A DNA stretch of 64,000 nucleotides from Bog-532 sp963732345 (GCA_963732345.1 CAVSZI010000009.1:310001-374000); one strand, 5' to 3'. Counted from the first letter of the stretch, positions 35,341-44,130 are shown. Program-made: numbers and translations. Notes: generated by a model not told the origin, from the letters alone.

Positions 35341-36392
35341 CTAGTGCCGGCCGAGATAGGCGAGCTCGGGAACGAACGCGGCCGCGTTGACGGTGCCGAC
35401 TCCCGACGCCATGTCGTAACCGGGGGCGGCGCTGAAGCCCTTGACCGTGTACAGCTGGTTGTTCTGGGTGAACGACACGGTGTTGTTGCCCTTGGTGATG
35501 TCGACGATGCCCGGGGCGCGGGCTGCGGACGCCGCTCGCGCTGAGGTGCAACTGGGTGCCGCCCACGCCGGTCACCAGCGGGTCGCTGTCCGGCCACGAG
35601 GTCGTCGGGTAGGTGTCGTACGTCGACTGGTCCAGGCCGACGTCCGCGGCGCCGCTGTCACCGGACGCGGCGAGCACGGTGACGTGGTGCGCGTACGCGT
35701 TCTCGTAGGCGCCGCGCAGCGACTCGAGGGTGGCCTTGTTCGGGAAGGTCTGCTCGGTCGCGCTGAAGCTCTGGCTGATCACGTCGCCGAGACCGTGGTT
35801 GATCACGTAGTTCTCGGCCGTGACGATCTGCGGGAAACCGGTCACGCCCTCGGTCTCCGACACCGGCGTCTCGACCAGCAGGATGTTGGCGCCCGGGGCG
35901 ATCGTGTGCGCGTACTCGACGTCGAGGGTCGCCTCCCCGGCCCAGCCGACCATGTTGGTGTTGTCCGGGTCGTAGGGCGGAACCTGGCCGGCCGGCGATG
36001 CGACATTGAGCGACGGGGGCGCCGGGTAGTGGAAGGTCTGGTCGAAGACCTTCAGGTCGTTCCGGATCGTCGGTGAGCCGAACGAATCGACGATGACAAT
36101 GGTCGAGTCCCGTCCGTTCACGCCGCGCAGGTAGAGGGCCGGCAGGTTGTAGGCCTGCTGGATCTGGTCCGGCTCGTAACAGGCGATCCGGTAGTTCGCT
36201 TCGCAGTACGCGGTGGTCGGAGGGGCGCCGTTCGGGTGCCCGGCGTGCAGCACGCCCGGCCGGATGACCACGCCGGCCTGGGGAGCGGGCGCCTTCGCAC
36301 CTGGCACCGAGACCGCCGACCCTGCCGAGACCACGGCGGCGGTGAGCGCACAGGCCCCTGCGGCTACCGTCGCTGTTCGCCGCCAGGCGCAT
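35341..36392 (-). pseudogene. Sedolisin (S53) peptidase, internally deleted
   Basis: ATG 36392 has a good GGGGGAAG ribosome binding site, but the signal peptide shifts frame within ten codons (ANS to ATVAAGACALTAAVVSAG). The body shows S53 features: GEATLDVEYAHTIAPGANI (catalytic Glu and Asp) and ASGDSGAADVG. After VGGTQLHL the frame breaks and resumes at APGIVDITKGNN, ending MASGVGTVNAAAFVPELAYL. The segment with the catalytic Ser (SGTSxxxP) and about 100 residues are gone, so it cannot be active. It was once a secreted acid-type endopeptidase. Confidence 0.8.
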
Positions 36393-36614
36393 GGGCAACT
36401 TCCCCCAAAACAGAAATGAATAAGACCTCTCCCGGGGAAGGACCATAACACTCACGATCCAACTGCGGTCAACGTCCCCGGGGGCGACACGTGAGGTGAT
36501 CTGAGCCGGGCCCGGGGCGGCGGAGGGGTCGGCAGAACTCGTCGATCGGGTCATTCGACCCGCGCGACGTGGGCCCAGCGTGCCGTCGGTCGCCGGGCCC
36601 GCGTCCACGGGCCG

Positions 36615-36770
36615 CTACCAGTAGTGCCGACGGCCACCGACCTCGTGGCCGATCGCGCCGAGCAGGAGCAGGATGAGCCCGATCACCAGGATGACGATAC
36701 CGATCGTCCACAGGATCGCGATTTTCAGCAGGAAACCCACTATCAGAATGACGAGGCCTAGAATGATCAT
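36615..36770 (-). CDS. Small double-helix membrane protein (DUF6131-like)
   Basis: 51 residues, nearly all hydrophobic: MIILGLVILIVGFLLKIAI, then ILWTIGIVILVIGLILLLLG and a short GRRHYW tail. Two transmembrane helices with an inner Lys. GGGAGTTCAA precedes the ATG. Such short membrane proteins are widespread in actinobacteria and have no known role; stress induction is often suggested. Confidence 0.75.
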   Translation of the reverse strand: MIILGLVILIVGFLLKIAILWTIGIVILVIGLILLLLGAIGHEVGGRRHYW

Positions 36771-37010
36771 TTGAACTCCCGTGTCACCTTTGAGCAACTT
36801 GTGCAATCTCGGCCGATTGCTGCCAGATGCGTCTTCCCTCAGAAATCGGGGAGAAACGCGGGGGCAAGAATCGGCTTTGACGGATGACCGCTGGAGTCTG
36901 GGCGGCGTCTCGACGGCACTCTCCAGCATGCGCAAGCTCAGCGCGCATGCAAATCGCCGGGCGAGGGCCGTGGTGTTCCGCCGGGCGGGGAATGCTACCG
37001 GATGGGCTCG

Positions 37011-37718
37011 TCAGGCGGGGGGCGCGGCGTTCACCACGACCTCGGCGCAGATGGCGGAGACCGTCCTGCGCTCGGCCCGCGCCTGCGCCCGGAGCTGCTC
37101 AAACGCGACCCGGGCCGGAATCCCGTGGCGTCCCATCAGCACGCCCTTGGCCTGCTCGATGATCCGCCGGGAATCCAGCGCACCCTGCAGCTGAACGGCG
37201 AGCTCCGACTGCTGCTGGCGCTGCATCATGCTGGCGATCAGCAGTGCGGCCAGGTCGGTGAGGGCGAGCAGGGCCAGCTCGCCCTCGGCGGACCACGGCC
37301 GGCTCTGCTCGGAGACCACGGCCACGACGCCGACGGCGTCCTGGTTGTACGGGAGCGGGGTGGCCAGGACCGCTCGCACCCGGCGGGAAAGGGCCGCGTC
37401 GCTGAACTTCGGCCAGCGCTGGTCCTGTTTCAGGTCCTCGACGCCGACCAGTTCCTTGTCCTCGAACGCGGCGATACACGGGCCCTCGGAGTGCTGGATC
37501 TGAATCTCCTCCAGGTGCTGCAGGCGGTCGTCGGAGGCGGCGACGCTGCGCAGCTGCTGTTCGGCGTCCGACAGCATCAGGCCGGCGCCGTCCACGCCGA
37601 ACATGGCGTGCGTGGTGTGCACGATCTCGTGCAGCGCGTCCTCCACCCGCATCTCCCCGAACCGGAACTTCCCGAGTTCACCGAGAGCCTCGCGTACATC
37701 CTGGAGGGAGACGTTCAT
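37011..37718 (-). CDS. GAF and ANTAR domain transcription antitermination regulator
   Basis: 235 residues. A GAF sensor (about residues 30-165; FGVDGAGLMLSD, EGPCIAAFEDKEL, PLPYNQDAVGVV) is followed by an ANTAR RNA-binding domain (LQGALDSRRIIEQAKGVLMG, with the conserved A and two hydrophobic helices to the end). ANTAR proteins bind paired hairpins in nascent mRNA and prevent termination. The GAF Cys in GPCI may sense redox state. ATG 37718 is supported by an upstream GGAGGAGG; longer starts are less likely. Confidence 0.88.
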   Translation of the reverse strand: MNVSLQDVREALGELGKFRFGEMRVEDALHEIVHTTHAMFGVDGAGLMLSDAEQQLRSVAASDDRLQHLEEIQIQHSEGPCIAAFEDKELVGVEDLKQDQRWPKFSDAALSRRVRAVLATPLPYNQDAVGVVAVVSEQSRPWSAEGELALLALTDLAALLIASMMQRQQQSELAVQLQGALDSRRIIEQAKGVLMGRHGIPARVAFEQLRAQARAERRTVSAICAEVVVNAAPPA

Positions 37719-37875
37719 GTCCTCGCTTCCTCCTCCGAAAAACCTGGTCAGGGGGCTGACGGCCGACGGAAGTGCCACGGCCGGACAGAAATGACTCTAA
37801 CCACGATTTCCATTGATTTCGTCCCGGCCAGATCAGCGAGATCCAGATCAGCGAGATGATGTGGGCCGCGGCCGG

Positions 37876-38436
37876 CTAGCTGGCCTGCGGGTCGGCCCGC
37901 TCGGCGCGCAGGCCGGGCAGGACGGCGCGCAGTTCGTCCCACGGGAACGCGGCGGCTTCCTGGGCCTCGGGCTGCGGCAGGCGGGCGGCGTCGAGGATCA
38001 CCGTGATGCCCCATTCGCGGAGCGCGGCGACGCTCCGGGCGAACACCGGATGAGCGGCGAGCGCCGCGTTCGGCCAGGGGACCGCGACGATGGGCAGGCG
38101 CAGGCCGACGGCCTCGTTCAGCAGGCCGAGCGCGAGAGTATCGCTGATGCCCTGCGCCCATTTGTTCACCGTGTTGAAGGTCGCGGGCGCCACGATTAGG
38201 GCGTTCGGCGGGGGAAGGACGTCGGGTTCGTCAGGGCGCTTGTAGCGGACGCGGACCGGATGCCCGCTCAGCCCGGCCAGGTTCCCGGCGTCGAGAAACT
38301 TGCTGCCGTCCGGCGTGGCGATCACGCAGACGTCCCATCCCTGAGCCTGAGCGTCCCGGACGAACGCGGTAAGCTCGACGGCCGGCGGGGCGCCGCACGC
38401 GACGAGATAAAGAACGGGACGCGTATCCGCTGGCAC
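37876..38436 (-). CDS. Flavoprotein of the HFCD family
   Basis: 186 residues from the GTG at 38436, which has GGAAGGAA nine bases ahead. The flavin-binding pattern of homo-oligomeric flavin-containing Cys decarboxylases is present: VACGAPPAVELT, VIATPDGSKF, and NALIVAPATFNTVNKWAQGI. It lacks the PPC-decarboxylase active-site Cys motif, so it is likely a flavin-binding protein of unknown reaction. Confidence 0.78.
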   Translation of the reverse strand: MPADTRPVLYLVACGAPPAVELTAFVRDAQAQGWDVCVIATPDGSKFLDAGNLAGLSGHPVRVRYKRPDEPDVLPPPNALIVAPATFNTVNKWAQGISDTLALGLLNEAVGLRLPIVAVPWPNAALAAHPVFARSVAALREWGITVILDAARLPQPEAQEAAAFPWDELRAVLPGLRAERADPQAS

Positions 38437-38696
38437 GTCGTTTCCTTCCACTCGGGATCGGCCACGGCCCGCTTGGACCGGCCACGGCGGCCGACGGCAA
38501 TGCCGGCTGAGGAATAGCACACTATGCCCTGGTCACGCCGGCGCCCTGGCCCTGTTGACCACATCGTTAGCGCGGGCCGCCAGAATCGCGTCGGCCAGGG
38601 ACATCCTCGATAGGGCTCTGGGCGACCGGTCCATTCCGCGAGCGTCGCCGGCTGATCCGCGATGTACGGTGGGACCTCCGTCCAAGGGAGAGCTGG

Positions 38697-39293
38697 ATGC
38701 CGGTCGATAGGTCATCCGGGCGGAGACCTGATAGTCCCGACCGCCGATCCGACGTGTCCTCCGATCGGGCGGCGGCCGCGCACCACGGCCCGGACGCAGC
38801 GACACGATTCACCGAGACCCGCAGTCGCGCTACGTATTACGCAGAGCTTCGCGCGGCCGACAATGATCCGCTCGGGCGGCTCAACGGGGCTGACCTGGCA
38901 CCGGATGCGGGTACGTCGTGGAGCGCCTGGGAGAGCCCTGAATTAGCTGATCATCCGGACCGGCCCGCCCCCGATTCGTTCCGCGTCTCCCCCGAGCGGG
39001 CAACCCACATCCTCGACGGCGACGCGACGGGCGGCGGCCACCGCCATGGCACCGGCCGCCCGGGCAAAACGGAGTTCCCCGCCGGCTGGACCGATCAGAA
39101 CATCGTGAGTGTCGTCGTGCGAATTGCCCGATCGCCCGAGGCGGTCCAGTTGCAAAGAAACGGGCGGTGGCGAGCCGAGGGCAACCATGATGGAGTCGAC
39201 ATCGCTGTCGTCGTCATGCCGGACGGGCGTATCTGGACCGCTCACCCGTTGCCCGGATCGCCGGGCGTCACACAGAACCCAAGGAATCGGTGA
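38697..39293 (+). CDS. EndoU-type nuclease toxin (polymorphic-toxin tip, orphan)
   Basis: 198 residues; AGGGAGAG lies five bases before the ATG, so this is a true start. Residues 95-195 match the bacterial EndoU domain: THILDGDATGGGHRHGTGRP (H104, H115, H117), GKTEFP (K124), WTDQNIVSVV, and DGRIWTAHPLPGSPGVTQNP. EndoU domains cleave RNA and usually sit at the tip of large secreted toxins. Here the N-terminal 95 residues are polar and carry no signal peptide, WXG or LXG domain. The stop overlaps the start of the next gene (TGATG), the layout of a toxin followed by its immunity gene. Confidence 0.75.
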   Translation: MPVDRSSGRRPDSPDRRSDVSSDRAAAAHHGPDAATRFTETRSRATYYAELRAADNDPLGRLNGADLAPDAGTSWSAWESPELADHPDRPAPDSFRVSPERATHILDGDATGGGHRHGTGRPGKTEFPAGWTDQNIVSVVVRIARSPEAVQLQRNGRWRAEGNHDGVDIAVVVMPDGRIWTAHPLPGSPGVTQNPRNR

Positions 39294-39550
39294 TGGACGA
39301 GTACGAACTGGCCGAACGGGCGCATGCGCTACCCGATAGGTTCGCCGACCGACTAGAACCGGGCGACCTGGCCACCGTTCGCCAGTACGCGGACGTCGGC
39401 GAGTGGGGCGAGGAGATCGACCTCTTGCTGGCCACGCTGAGCGCGACACGCCAGCCAATCACTACGGCGGAGCGAAGCGATCTCCTCGTCCTCCTCAAAG
39501 CCATGGGCCTGCCCACCGATCCGGTCCGGAAGCTAAGCCTTAGGAGCTGA
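39293..39550 (+). CDS. Probable immunity protein for the EndoU toxin
   Basis: 85 residues, acidic and all-helical (ELAERAHALPDRFADRLEPG, EWGEEIDLLLATLSATRQ, SDLLVLLKAMGLP), the size and character of MafI-like immunity proteins. The ATG overlaps the toxin stop codon by one base and an AAGGAA site lies upstream. The role is inferred from position and size, not from a recognised family. The 3' end overlaps the converging DNA alkylation repair gene by 18 bp. Confidence 0.6.
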   Translation: MDEYELAERAHALPDRFADRLEPGDLATVRQYADVGEWGEEIDLLLATLSATRQPITTAERSDLLVLLKAMGLPTDPVRKLSLRS

Positions 39551-40315
39551 CATCGATACCGTGAAGCCTCCCGCAGATCGGTGAGGGCGGTTGCGGGCGG
39601 CGAGGAGGGAGTCGCGGGTGGCGGGCGGGAGGGGCTTCAGGGCTTCGCGCAGGGTGACGCCGGAGACCTGGTGGATGCGGGGCGCCAGCCAGCCGGCGAC
39701 GAGGGCGGGGCGCTTCTTGGCGGTCTCGCGGAGGACCCAGCCGATGGCCTTGCGGATGAAGAACTCCTTTTCGGCCAGCATCTGGTCGGCGTAGCCGGAG
39801 AACCGGTCGAAGTCCCCTCCCCCGCGCCGCAGTGGCCCCAGGAGCGCCAGCAGGGCCGAGCGCCGGATCCAGAAGTCGCCGTCGGCCGCCCAGCGGTCCA
39901 GCACCGAGGTCAGTTCCGGGCCGCGCTCGACCAGGGTGCCCATCAGGTCGGCCGCGAGGCTGTCCACCAGGGCCCAGGTGCGCGCTTCACGGAGCATCCG
40001 CTCGAGGAAGGGGATGTCGGCGGGGCCAAGTAGGGCTGGGTTCTGGATGAGCAGCATCTGGGCCGCCATCCGGCGCTCGAAGACCGGGCGCTTCCATAGG
40101 GCGGCGGCCAGCGAGACCAGCTCATCGTGGGCCAGGGTCGGGCGGGCGCGGCACCAAGCGCGGACCGCGGCCCGGGTGAGCGGAACCGAGACGCCGAAGA
40201 ACTCCAAGTCGCTTTTGAGGTAAGCCTTCTCGCTGGTGGCCCGATCCGGGGTGCCAGCAGCGCGCAGCGCGGCGGCTAGCGCGTCCGCTTCGGCTTCGGC
40301 TTCGGCTTGGATCAT
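39533..40315 (-). CDS. DNA alkylation repair protein (AlkD-like HEAT repeat)
   Basis: 260 residues of HEAT-like helical repeats as in AlkD-type DNA glycosylases: YLKSDLEFFGVSVPLTRAAV, WALVDSLAADLMG, DFWIRRSALLALLG, EFFIRKAIGWVLRE. These excise positively charged alkylated bases such as 3-methyladenine and 7-methylguanine. The W and D near WALVDSLA and the R in IRRSA are in the usual DNA-facing places. N-terminus has a short EAEAEAD repeat. ATG 40315. Confidence 0.87.
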   Translation of the reverse strand: MIQAEAEAEADALAAALRAAGTPDRATSEKAYLKSDLEFFGVSVPLTRAAVRAWCRARPTLAHDELVSLAAALWKRPVFERRMAAQMLLIQNPALLGPADIPFLERMLREARTWALVDSLAADLMGTLVERGPELTSVLDRWAADGDFWIRRSALLALLGPLRRGGGDFDRFSGYADQMLAEKEFFIRKAIGWVLRETAKKRPALVAGWLAPRIHQVSGVTLREALKPLPPATRDSLLAARNRPHRSAGGFTVSMSAPKA

Positions 40316-40324
40316 GGCCCCAGG

Positions 40325-40532
40325 TTTTCACGTCCATGATGGCGACCTGCACCAGCGGCGCCGGGCGCCCGGCCGAGGACAGCCGCTCCGCCGCGAGCGA
40401 GCCGTCGGGGCGGAAATGGTCCTCCGGTGCCAGGACGGAGACCATCATCGGCGCCTCTTGCCCGTCCATGGTCAGGCACGGTGAGCCAGGGCCCAGGGAG
40501 GCGCCTTTGTCGAGATAGTCCATCAGGCGCAC
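40325..40532 (-). pseudogene. Acyl-CoA synthetase/AMP-ligase remnant with internal deletion
   Basis: VRLMDYLDKGASLGP and SPCLTMDGQ is the start of a class I adenylate-forming acyl-CoA synthetase. It is joined directly to VSVLAPEDHFRPDGSLAAER and LSSAGRPAPLVQVAIMD, a segment from the middle of the same protein. About 300 residues between and everything after are gone. Confidence 0.6.
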
Positions 40533-40563
40533 GAGCGGTCCCCGGATCGGCGGCCACGGGGTG

Positions 40564-40610
40564 GTCTTCCGGGCCCGCGGCTCATCGGAACAACCAGGGG
40601 CCCGGAAGAC
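40564..40610. repeat. 13-bp perfect inverted repeat with 21-base loop
   Basis: GTCTTCCGGGCCC at 40564-40576 is exactly complementary to GGGCCCGGAAGAC at 40598-40610. It lies between two gene remnants and may be a terminator or a recombination scar. Confidence 0.7.
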
Positions 40611-40619
40611 GATCGGGGC

Positions 40620-40646
40620 GGCCCGGCGTGCGCAGCACGCCGGGCC
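40620..40646. terminator. Strong hairpin terminator
   Basis: GGCCCGGCGTGC, loop GCA, GCACGCCGGGCC form a perfect 12-bp stem eight bases beyond the stop of the dehydrogenase remnant on the minus strand. It probably terminated that gene. Confidence 0.75.
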
Positions 40647-40653
40647 ACGGGAC

Positions 40654-40850
40654 TCAGTGCTGGACGGTGAGCGTCGGCTCCATCACCAGGCCGAAGCTCC
40701 GCAGCACGCCCAGCAGTTCACGGTGGCGGGTTCTCGCTCATCACGCCGGCCGACCCGGCCCGCGCGAGCGCTTCGGCCATCCCGGCGCCCAGGCCGCGGG
40801 CACCCCCGGGTGACCAGGGCCTTGCGCCCGGTCAAGTCGTACACACCCAT
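40654..40850 (-). pseudogene. Short-chain dehydrogenase remnant
   Basis: MGVYDLTGRKALVT then, after a frameshift, GARGLGAGMAEALARAG reproduces the start of an SDR protein with its cofactor loop. It jumps after about 35 residues to a different tail, ELLGVLRSFGLVMEPTLTV, ending in TGA. Two broken ends were joined by a deletion. With the neighbouring ligase remnant it marks a decayed acyl-metabolism cluster. Confidence 0.55.
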
Positions 40851-41224
40851 AGGGCATCTCCCCCTTGAGACGGTGGCTGCCGGAACTGCGACGTAGGTCA
40901 CAGCGTAACGAAGACGCCCTGCAGACGCTTGCCCAGCTCGATTACGCGCGCACCAGCCAGCGCGAGATCGCAACGGCACCGCGGTCCCGGCGGCGCGAAG
41001 GACCGTCACATCCGAAGGGATCCGCCCCAACCGGCACCGGCCGCGTCGGCTGAGGCGGGGCCATTTGGCCCGATGTACCACGGGAAATGCCCGCGATGAT
41101 CTAGTGTGGTCGCCCGATACGTGGTGAGCGCGGGGCTTCCAGGTGTCCTGCTCGGCTGCTGTTCCGCAGCCGTCGCGGGAGGGCCACGCATCCTCGGAAT
41201 CGGACGGCGATACGAGGTGGGGAC
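40851..41224. other. Intergenic stretch, nothing recognised
   Basis: About 370 bp between the SDR remnant and the CAP-domain gene. No coding segment convinces; it presumably contains the promoter of the CAP-domain gene. Confidence 0.4.
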
Positions 41225-42118
41225 ATGCCGCTGGGGAGGCCACTGCACCACGGCCGGGGCCGGCGCGAACAGGCGCGCCCGCGATCCCGCCATCGTTATC
41301 TGTGGGGCCTGCTCGTGGTCCCCATCCTGATCGCGGCGGGTGTGGACCTGGTGGGCGGCCCGGGCGGTGCGGACGCCCCGAACGAGGCGGCGCCAGGCCA
41401 GGGGCACACGGCCGCCGCCGCGCCCAGCCCGGCCAGCACGAGGCCGGGGTCGGTCACCGACGTGCAGGGCGCGGCCGCGTGCGCGCCGGCGAGCAGCACG
41501 TCCGCGCCCTGTTCGGTGGGCGGAGCGCGCGTGGTGAAGATGTCGGCCCGGACGTCCGGCGGGGCGGCCAATCCGGGATCAGCCGGCCGTCCGGCGGGCC
41601 CGGCGCCCGGCTCAGCGCGCGGGAGCACGCCTCCGTCCTCGTCTGCGTCCTCGCCTGCGGCGGCCGGTCCGGTGGCGGCGGCGGCGCCTCAGCAGGGCAC
41701 GCCCGCGGGTCAGGTACTCGCGCTCATCAACCGGGCACGGAGCCAGGCCGGGCTGCCCACCCTGACCTTCTCCGCGGGCCTCGACCAGAGCGCGTCGGCG
41801 CACAACCTGACGATCGCCAACGGCTGCGGGCTCTCGCACCAGTGCCCCGGCGAGCCGCCGATCGGCACCCGTGAGACCGACGCCGACGTGCACTGGACGT
41901 CGGCCGGCGAGAACATCGGCGAGGCCGGCCCGGAAGCGGACACCACCGCGGCCATCGCGGCGGCCGCGGTCGGGCTCACCCAGGACATGCTCAGCGAGAA
42001 ACCCCCGGACGACGGCCACCGGCTGAACATCCTGGGCAGTTCGTTCGCCCACATCGGGATCGCGGTGTACCGGAGCAGTTCGGGCACGGTCTGGCTCACC
42101 CAGGACTTCTCGAACTAG
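41225..42118 (+). CDS. CAP/SCP-domain secreted or membrane-anchored protein
   Basis: 297 residues. A basic N-terminus and one hydrophobic helix (YLWGLLVVPILIAAGVDLVGG) act as signal-anchor. Residues 50-155 are an Ala/Ser/Pro-rich linker, and residues 160-297 are a CAP domain: LALINRARSQAGLPTLTF, LDQSASAHN, TSAGENIGEAG, HRLNILGSSFAHIGIAV and the closing WLTQDFSN. The domain keeps the first-site His (ASAHN) and GENI. Bacterial CAP proteins act outside the cell; the activity is unproven. Confidence 0.85.
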   Translation: MPLGRPLHHGRGRREQARPRSRHRYLWGLLVVPILIAAGVDLVGGPGGADAPNEAAPGQGHTAAAAPSPASTRPGSVTDVQGAAACAPASSTSAPCSVGGARVVKMSARTSGGAANPGSAGRPAGPAPGSARGSTPPSSSASSPAAAGPVAAAAPQQGTPAGQVLALINRARSQAGLPTLTFSAGLDQSASAHNLTIANGCGLSHQCPGEPPIGTRETDADVHWTSAGENIGEAGPEADTTAAIAAAAVGLTQDMLSEKPPDDGHRLNILGSSFAHIGIAVYRSSSGTVWLTQDFSN

Positions 42119-42134
42119 CCCCGGTCAAGCGATT

Positions 42135-42182
42135 CATGACGACTTTTCCCGCAGCATGCGCGGAAAGGTCGCCACGATCATG
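42135..42182. repeat. Imperfect long inverted repeat
   Basis: CATGACGACTTTTCCCGC and GCGGAAAGGTCGCCACGATCATG (reverse: CATGATCGTGGCGACCTTTCCGC) pair over about 18 bp with a short bulge. It lies 17 bp after the CAP gene and may terminate it, or be a dispersed palindromic element. Confidence 0.55.
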
Positions 42183-42232
42183 GTCGGGCACCCGCGGGTG
42201 GTGCTGGTGTGACCTGAGTGTTTGCTGGGGGC

Positions 42233-42427
42233 CTAGGGCGGGGCGGGGCCGGCGGCGGGCGGGGGCGCGGGGGCCAGCAGCGGGCGACGCCCGGGGGCCA
42301 GCTGGGGGCCTACGGCCCGCCACCGCTGGCGCACATTCATCACGAGCTCGAACGCGAACCAGACGGCGGCCACGCTGTCGAAAGCCGTGGCCGCTGCGCC
42401 GGGGGTGAAGACGAGCGGCTCGCTCAC
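42233..42427 (-). pseudogene. Possible N-terminal stub of a small membrane enzyme gene
   Basis: MSEPLVFTPGAAATAF and DSVAAVWFAFELVMNVRQRW look like the first transmembrane helix of an isoprenylcysteine-methyltransferase-like protein, then degenerate into Pro/Ala repeats with a stop. Weak assignment. The rest of 42183-42595 shows no gene. Confidence 0.3.
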
Positions 42428-42595
42428 CCGGCCATTACGGCACCGTCGGCCGGACCAACCGGGACGGCACCGCCGGGTGGGATAATACCGCCGGTACGAC
42501 CGGGCGGGACAGCGCCGCCGACCGCGCCCACGCAGGCTGACCGCTGAGGGCGGTCAGGCGTGGGCGCAGCCGGCGGGCAGAGCTCTGTTGGCTCG

Positions 42596-42799
42596 TTAGA
42601 GGGGGCGAACCTGCTCGGCCTGCGGGCCCCGGGTGCCCTGGCCGACCGAGAACTCGACCCTCTGGTTCTCCTGAAGGCTGCGGTAGCCGTCAGCCTGGAT
42701 CGCGGAGAAGTGCACGAAGACGTCGGCCGAGCCGTCGTCCGGTGCGATGAAGCCATAGCCCTTGTCAGCGTTGAACCACTTAACGGTTCCCTCTGCCAT
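42596..42799 (-). CDS. cspA: Cold-shock protein (CspA family)
   Basis: 67 residues forming one cold-shock domain: MAEGTVKWFNADKGYGFI (RNP1 KGYGFI), VFVHFSAIQADGYR (RNP2 VFVHF), and GQGTRGPQAEQVRPL. It binds single-stranded RNA or DNA and melts secondary structure. ATG 42799 gives the standard length; AGGAGAG lies upstream. The preceding 150 bp on the minus strand could be the long leader typical of cold-shock genes. Confidence 0.93.
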   Translation of the reverse strand: MAEGTVKWFNADKGYGFIAPDDGSADVFVHFSAIQADGYRSLQENQRVEFSVGQGTRGPQAEQVRPL

Positions 42800-43158
42800 T
42801 CCCAATCTCTCCTACTGCGATCTTCGGGTCCACTTGTGTGTCCCCGGGCTGCTGCGACCGCCTGCCTCGAAGGATTGGCTCCCGGGAGGTCCTTTGGCGC
42901 CCGCTGTCAAATTCGCAGGCACCGTGACACGGACAACGAACTTCGACGACAACCACGGCTATTTAACACCATGCTGTGCACCGATGCTGCATAGGCGGGG
43001 CGGTCCGTCCCGATCGGCGTCCCACCGGGTGCTCGCGACCCACTTCAGCTGGTGCCCGGAGCGGGAGGGACTCCCAGGCGCCGCGGCTGGCCCGGCCGGT
43101 GCGGCAGCGCGCGGGACAGGGCCGACTCCCCGGTCGCCCGGCGCGCCGCCAGCGGGAC

Positions 43159-44130
43159 CTAATGCCCGAAGTCGGCGCGGGCGGCGTCCAGGGTGCGCAT
43201 CACGGCCAGCGTGTCGTCCAGCGTGAGCACCGGGGATTCGGTGAGGCCGGCCCGCAGGCAGCGGGCGACCTCTTCGGCCTCGTAGGTGAAGCCGTGCCCC
43301 GGCAGGGTGATCGCACGGGTCTCCGGCTCCCGGCCGGCGCGCTGCAGGGTGAGGCGCTCCGGGCGGTAGAACGGCGGCCCGACCGTGATGATGCCACCGG
43401 TCCCAGTGATCACGGCGACCCGCGGCGAGTCGGCCCAAAGGCCGGAGTGGTAGAGGCCGACCGCGCCGCCGGTATACCGGGCGATGACGGCGGTGTTCGC
43501 GTCGACACCATTCGGCGCCGGGGTGGCCAGCGCACGGACCGCGTCGGGCTCGCCGAGCAGCATCGCGCCGAACGAGATCGGGTACACCCCGATATCAAGC
43601 AGGGCACCCCCGGCCAGGTCAGCGTTCCACAGGCGGCTGCCCGGGTCGTACGGCGGGGAGCCGGCGTAGTCGGCCTGGACCGCGGTGACCCGGCCGATCG
43701 CCCCGTCGCTCACCAGGCCCGCGGCCGCGCGGACCAGCGGGCTGAAGCGGGTCCACATCGCCTCCATCGCGAACAGGTGCCGTTCCCGGGCCAGCGCGAC
43801 CAGGTCTTCCGCCTCCGCGGCGGTCACCGTGAACGGCTTCTCCACCAGCACCGCCCGCCCGGCCAGCAGGCACAGCCGGGCCGCGCCGTGATGCCCCGGA
43901 TGCAGGGTCGCCACGTAGATCACGTCGAGGCTGTCGTCGGCCGCGAGATCTTCGTACGACCCGTAGGAGCGGCCGATGCCGTAGTCCGCCGCGAATTCAG
44001 CGGCCCGGGCGGCGTCGCGGGAGCCGACCGCCGCGACGACGTGGTCCTCCAGCAGCAGCAGATCTTCGGTGAAGGTCCGGGCGATGCTTCCCGGGCCGAG
44101 GATGCCCCACCGGAGGGGCGCGTGTTCCAT
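43159..44130 (-). CDS. Gfo/Idh/MocA-family oxidoreductase
   Basis: 323 residues. Rossmann domain opening RWGILGPGSIARTFTEDL, then VAAVGSRDAARAAEFAADYG, the signature VLVEKPFTVTAAEAEDL (catalytic Lys in EKP), and the C-terminal beta-sheet domain beginning GRVTAVQADYAGS. It would oxidise or reduce a sugar-like substrate with NAD(P). ATG 44130 chosen; a GTG at 44139 is possible. The next gene remnant runs divergently. Confidence 0.88.
   Translation of the reverse strand: MEHAPLRWGILGPGSIARTFTEDLLLLEDHVVAAVGSRDAARAAEFAADYGIGRSYGSYEDLAADDSLDVIYVATLHPGHHGAARLCLLAGRAVLVEKPFTVTAAEAEDLVALARERHLFAMEAMWTRFSPLVRAAAGLVSDGAIGRVTAVQADYAGSPPYDPGSRLWNADLAGGALLDIGVYPISFGAMLLGEPDAVRALATPAPNGVDANTAVIARYTGGAVGLYHSGLWADSPRVAVITGTGGIITVGPPFYRPERLTLQRAGREPETRAITLPGHGFTYEAEEVARCLRAGLTESPVLTLDDTLAVMRTLDAARADFGH

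Noticed and set aside
35252..36451. Single intact sedolisin of 399 residues
   Set aside because: The last 90 residues are out-of-frame sequence; the real C-terminus is in another frame and the catalytic Ser block is missing.
38533..38690. Possible minus-strand gene end before the EndoU toxin
   Set aside because: Only a short SLADAILAARAND stretch looks protein-like; no family, start or conservation could be argued.
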